Origin: Streptomyces sp. NRRL WC-3605
Lineage (GTDB): Bacteria; Actinomycetota; Actinomycetes; Streptomycetales; Streptomycetaceae
Length of the DNA: 64,000 nucleotides
Direction of reading: 5' to 3'
Assembly (NCBI RefSeq): GCF_001509795.1
Contig: NZ_LLZN01000001.1
Span: 1 to 64,000 of the forward strand
The notes under the pieces are model-generated. The model searched no databases and was not told the origin of the DNA. It saw only the letters and a list, made by a program, of their open reading frames with translations. This document shows, one piece after another, positions 61,520 through 64,000 of this stretch. Position numbers and translations under genes: made by a program. Every line of letters starts with the position of its first letter. Position 1 is the first letter of the stretch.

Positions 61520-61533
61520 CCGGACCGCCCGCC

Positions 61534-62421
61534 ATGTCCGACGACCAGCGCCGCACCGACGTCCGCGCCCCCGGCACCCGGGGCATGCAGGTCGGCGACC
61601 ACAACACCCAGCACAACACGTTCGTGCTCACCGCCGGTGCCCTGGCGGTGGCCGCCGTCGTCGGCACGGCGGTGCTCACGTTCACGCTCCAGCGGTGGGA
61701 CGACGACAAGCCCACGCCGGGCCCCACCGCCACCCTCTCCGCGCGGCGTCCCACTCCTCCCGAGGAGCCCTCACGGACCCCCACGCAGACCCCCACCACG
61801 GCGCCGCCGTCCACGCCGGCCGTGACGGACGACCCCGGCGAGGGCCCGTCCGGCAGCCCCTCCTTCGATCCGGCGACGCTGGACGACGAGGACACCGACC
61901 GCACGCCGGTCACGGTGGCCGCGCTGCTGCCGGCCTCCTTCACCGACGCCAAAGGCGTGCGCTACACGAGGAACAGCGGGTCGGTCATGACCTGCGGCAG
62001 CCTGAGCTGGAACAGCGAGGCGACGGCCGCCCTCGCCTCCGCCGGCTGTGTCGACAGCCCGGTGGTCAGCGGCACGTACGTCGACACAGCCCAGAACGTC
62101 CTCGTGGCGGTGGAGGTGATGGCGCTGCCCGACCAGGCCACCGCCGTCGCCGCCCACGCCCGGCTCAAGGACGACAACACCGGGGGCTGGCGCTACCGAT
62201 GCCCGGTCAGCGGCACCGGATCCGACGTGTGCGGGAAAGACGCTCTCTCCCGCGCCACCCAGTTCGGGTACACCGCGTGGAAGCACCGGTACCTGATCTC
62301 GGCGGTGGCCGTCTACGTCGATCTGCGGCAGGACGACAGCGTCAAGTCCTGGCTGGTGTCGGCGTCCCAGCGGGGCTCCACCGCGGCCGGCCCGGAGAAC
62401 CACCCGGCGAACAACCCCTGA
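61534..62421 (+). CDS. Membrane protein with N-terminal RHIM-like motif and extracytoplasmic domain
   Basis: This 295-residue protein has the motif RGMQVGDHNTQHNTF at residues 16-30, followed at once by a membrane helix (about 31-52). A Pro/Thr-rich stalk comes next (about 55-125), then an extracytoplasmic domain (about 126-280) with four cysteines (CGSLSWNSE, GCVDSP, CPVSG, VCGKDA) likely forming two disulfides. The motif faces the cytoplasm. The layout suits a receptor or anchor that passes a signal to the adaptor by amyloid templating. ATG 61534 has a weak ribosome site, in keeping with coupling to the adaptor gene. Confidence 0.75.
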   Translation: MSDDQRRTDVRAPGTRGMQVGDHNTQHNTFVLTAGALAVAAVVGTAVLTFTLQRWDDDKPTPGPTATLSARRPTPPEEPSRTPTQTPTTAPPSTPAVTDDPGEGPSGSPSFDPATLDDEDTDRTPVTVAALLPASFTDAKGVRYTRNSGSVMTCGSLSWNSEATAALASAGCVDSPVVSGTYVDTAQNVLVAVEVMALPDQATAVAAHARLKDDNTGGWRYRCPVSGTGSDVCGKDALSRATQFGYTAWKHRYLISAVAVYVDLRQDDSVKSWLVSASQRGSTAAGPENHPANNP

Positions 62422-62433
62422 GCGCGGCCCCGG

Positions 62434-62763
62434 TCACGGCTCGTCGCGCCGGGTGCCGTCCTCGTCCTCGTCGGGCGTCTTCCCGTCCTCGCCCAGGGAC
62501 TTCAGGAAGTCCGGGTTGTCGTCGGGTGCCACCCACTGCTGCCGCCGGCGGTCCCGTACGCCCGACCAGCCGTCGGCGGCCGGACTGCGCCTCTTGCCCG
62601 CGATCAGCCACGAGATCGAGCCGACCAGCGGGAAGACGAGCACGAGGATGGCCCACAGCGGCTTGGGCATGTGGCGGATGTCCTTTTCCTCCGTGCTGAT
62701 GCAGTCGATGAACGCGTACACGCTCAGCGCCAGTGGCACGAGGAACATCAGCACCCGGAGCAT
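62434..62763 (-). CDS. PLDc_N domain small membrane protein
   Basis: This 109-residue protein has two membrane helices ([20 protein letters not shown] and [22 protein letters not shown]) separated by an acidic loop, and a polar tail. It is the N-terminal phospholipase-D-type anchor domain (PLDc_N) without an enzyme part. Often a small accessory membrane protein. ATG 62763 is the start; it converges with the RHIM-like membrane gene. Confidence 0.85.
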   Translation of the reverse strand: MLRVLMFLVPLALSVYAFIDCISTEEKDIRHMPKPLWAILVLVFPLVGSISWLIAGKRRSPAADGWSGVRDRRRQQWVAPDDNPDFLKSLGEDGKTPDEDEDGTRRDEP

Positions 62764-62850
62764 GGGCCCTCTCCAGTGGAACGGTCGTCGGGCCGGGGGC
62801 GCGGCCCCCGGGTTCAGGGCCAGGGTAGCCGCTCGGGGATACTTGACCCC

Positions 62851-64000
62851 ATGGCTTACGACGATCTTCGATCCCTGCTCAGGGCCCTCGAGCGGGAAGG
62901 CGACCTCAAGCGCGTGAAGGCGGAGGTCGATCCGTACCTGGAGGTCGGGGAGATCGTCGACCGGGTGCAGAAGTCCGGCGGCCCCGCGCTCCTCTTCGAG
63001 AACGTGAAGGGCTCCTCGATGCCCCTCGCGATGAACGTCTTCGGCACGGACCGCCGGCTGCTGAAGGCCCTGGGCCTGAAGTCGTACGCGGACATCTCCG
63101 ACAGGATCGGCGGGCTGCTCAAGCCCGAACTGCCGCACGGGTTCGTTGGGGTGCGCGAGGCGTTCGGCAAGCTGGGCGCGATGGCGCACGTCCCGCCGAA
63201 GAAGGTCAAGGACGCCCCCGTCCAGGAGGTCGTGCTCACCGGCGACGACGTCGACCTGGACCGGCTGCCCGCCCTGTTCACCTGGCCCAAGGACGGCGGC
63301 TCCTTCTTCAACCTGGGGCTCACGCACACCAAGGACCCGGAGACGGGCATCCGCAACCTCGGGCTCTACCGGCTCCAGCGGCACGACAAGCGCACCATCG
63401 GCATGCACTGGCAGATCCACAAGGACAGCCGCAACCACTACCAGGTGGCGGCCCGCAGCGGCGAGCGCCTGCCCGTCGCGATCGCCTTCGGCTGCCCGCC
63501 CGCCGTGACGTACGCCTCCACCGCCCCGCTGCCCGGCGACATCGACGAGTACCTGTTCGCCGGGTTCGTCGCGGGCAAGCGGATCGAGATGGTGGACTGC
63601 AAGACCGTTCCGCTGCAGGTGCCCGCGCAGGCCGAGGTCGTCCTAGAGGGCTGGCTGGAGCCGGGCGAGATGCTGCCCGAGGGGCCGTTCGGCGACCACA
63701 CCGGCTTCTACACCCCGCAGGAGCCGTTCCCGGCGCTCACCATCGACTGTGTGACGATGCGCAGGCGGCCGCTGCTGCAGTCCATCGTGGTGGGCCGCCC
63801 GCCCACCGAGGACGGGCCGCTGGGCCGTGCGACGGAACGCTTCTTCCTCCCCCTGCTGAAGATCATCGTGCCGGACATCGTGGACTACCACCTGCCCGAG
63901 GCCGGCGGCTTCCACAACTGCGCGATCGTCTCGATCGACAAGAAGTACCCCAAGCACGCCCAGAAGGTCATGCACGCCGTGTGGGGCGCCCACATGATGT
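62851..64000 (+). CDS. UbiD family decarboxylase, 5' part (runs off the window)
   Basis: 383 codons are visible from ATG 62851, with no stop before the window end. UbiD-fold features are present: an N-terminal domain ([13 protein letters not shown]), the prenylated-FMN site region ([15 protein letters not shown]) and the catalytic-type [15 protein letters not shown] (near residue 280). In Streptomyces this gene precedes ubiA- and ubiX-like genes of the futalosine menaquinone pathway, so a menaquinone role is likely. The C-terminus is missing. Confidence 0.88.
   Translation, partial: MAYDDLRSLLRALEREGDLKRVKAEVDPYLEVGEIVDRVQKSGGPALLFENVKGSSMPLAMNVFGTDRRLLKALGLKSYADISDRIGGLLKPELPHGFVGVREAFGKLGAMAHVPPKKVKDAPVQEVVLTGDDVDLDRLPALFTWPKDGGSFFNLGLTHTKDPETGIRNLGLYRLQRHDKRTIGMHWQIHKDSRNHYQVAARSGERLPVAIAFGCPPAVTYASTAPLPGDIDEYLFAGFVAGKRIEMVDCKTVPLQVPAQAEVVLEGWLEPGEMLPEGPFGDHTGFYTPQEPFPALTIDCVTMRRRPLLQSIVVGRPPTEDGPLGRATERFFLPLLKIIVPDIVDYHLPEAGGFHNCAIVSIDKKYPKHAQKVMHAVWGAHMM

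Noticed and set aside
1..64000. CRISPR array, tRNA, riboswitch or insertion sequence
   Set aside because: No regularly spaced identical repeats with unique spacers, no cloverleaf, no B12, TPP or FMN riboswitch pattern and no transposase gene were seen.

Overview
The window is high-GC actinobacterial DNA, almost certainly from a Streptomyces chromosome. GTG starts and ATGA/GTGA operon overlaps are common. The developmental pair bldN/rsbN, a Rex-regulated hem operon, a class I lysyl-tRNA synthetase, a WhiJ-type XRE/DUF397 pair and the small ribosomal protein bS22 are all present. No prophage, insertion sequence, CRISPR array or tRNA gene was seen.

Layout. 1-93: 3' end of a 5S rRNA and its terminator. 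0.1-8 kb: HAD phosphatase, membrane protein, MFS exporter, AcuC-type deacetylase, BldC-like regulator, bS22, epimerase and acyltransferase. 8-10.6 kb: rsbN and bldN on the minus strand, with a BldD box upstream of bldN and a candidate BldN-type promoter upstream of rsbN. 11.7-21.5 kb: glutaredoxin, then rex-hemA-hemC-hemD as overlapping reading frames behind a promoter that contains a Rex operator, a WhiJ-type regulator pair, and hemB. 22-32.6 kb: aminotransferase, argS and lysS (divergent), DUF2637 and DUF3558 envelope proteins, and rtcB. 32.6-39 kb: a 1636-residue TPR-CHAT protease diverging from a small cysteine-motif protein and a four-helix membrane protein. 39-46.4 kb: SDR, YnfA, AraC regulator, an LLM monooxygenase with its FMN reductase, and a two-component system. 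46.5-49 kb: arsenic genes arsC, arsR and an ArsO-like flavoprotein. 50-58 kb: hemL, phosphoglycerate-mutase-like protein, deacetylase-like lipoprotein and the cytochrome c maturation set resA-ccdA-resB-ccsB. 58-64 kb: small enzymes, a TetR regulator, two genes with RHIM-like amyloid motifs, and the 5' part of a UbiD decarboxylase.

How the genes fit together. The window holds most of early heme synthesis (hemA, hemL, hemB, hemC, hemD) and the machinery that delivers heme to c-type cytochromes. Redox sensing by Rex is coupled to this. UbiD probably belongs to menaquinone synthesis, another respiratory cofactor.

The two parts most likely to hold undescribed biology are the TPR-CHAT trio (32627-38945) and the RHIM-like adaptor/membrane pair (61154-62421), which lies next to a strong TetR-type inverted repeat. 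From memory, the left part follows the S. coelicolor SCO3301-SCO3332 order and the right part follows SCO4469-SCO4490, so the CHAT trio lies at or near a junction between two conserved blocks. Starts were chosen by ribosome binding sites and overlap logic. Functions come from motifs and remembered families, because no search could be run.
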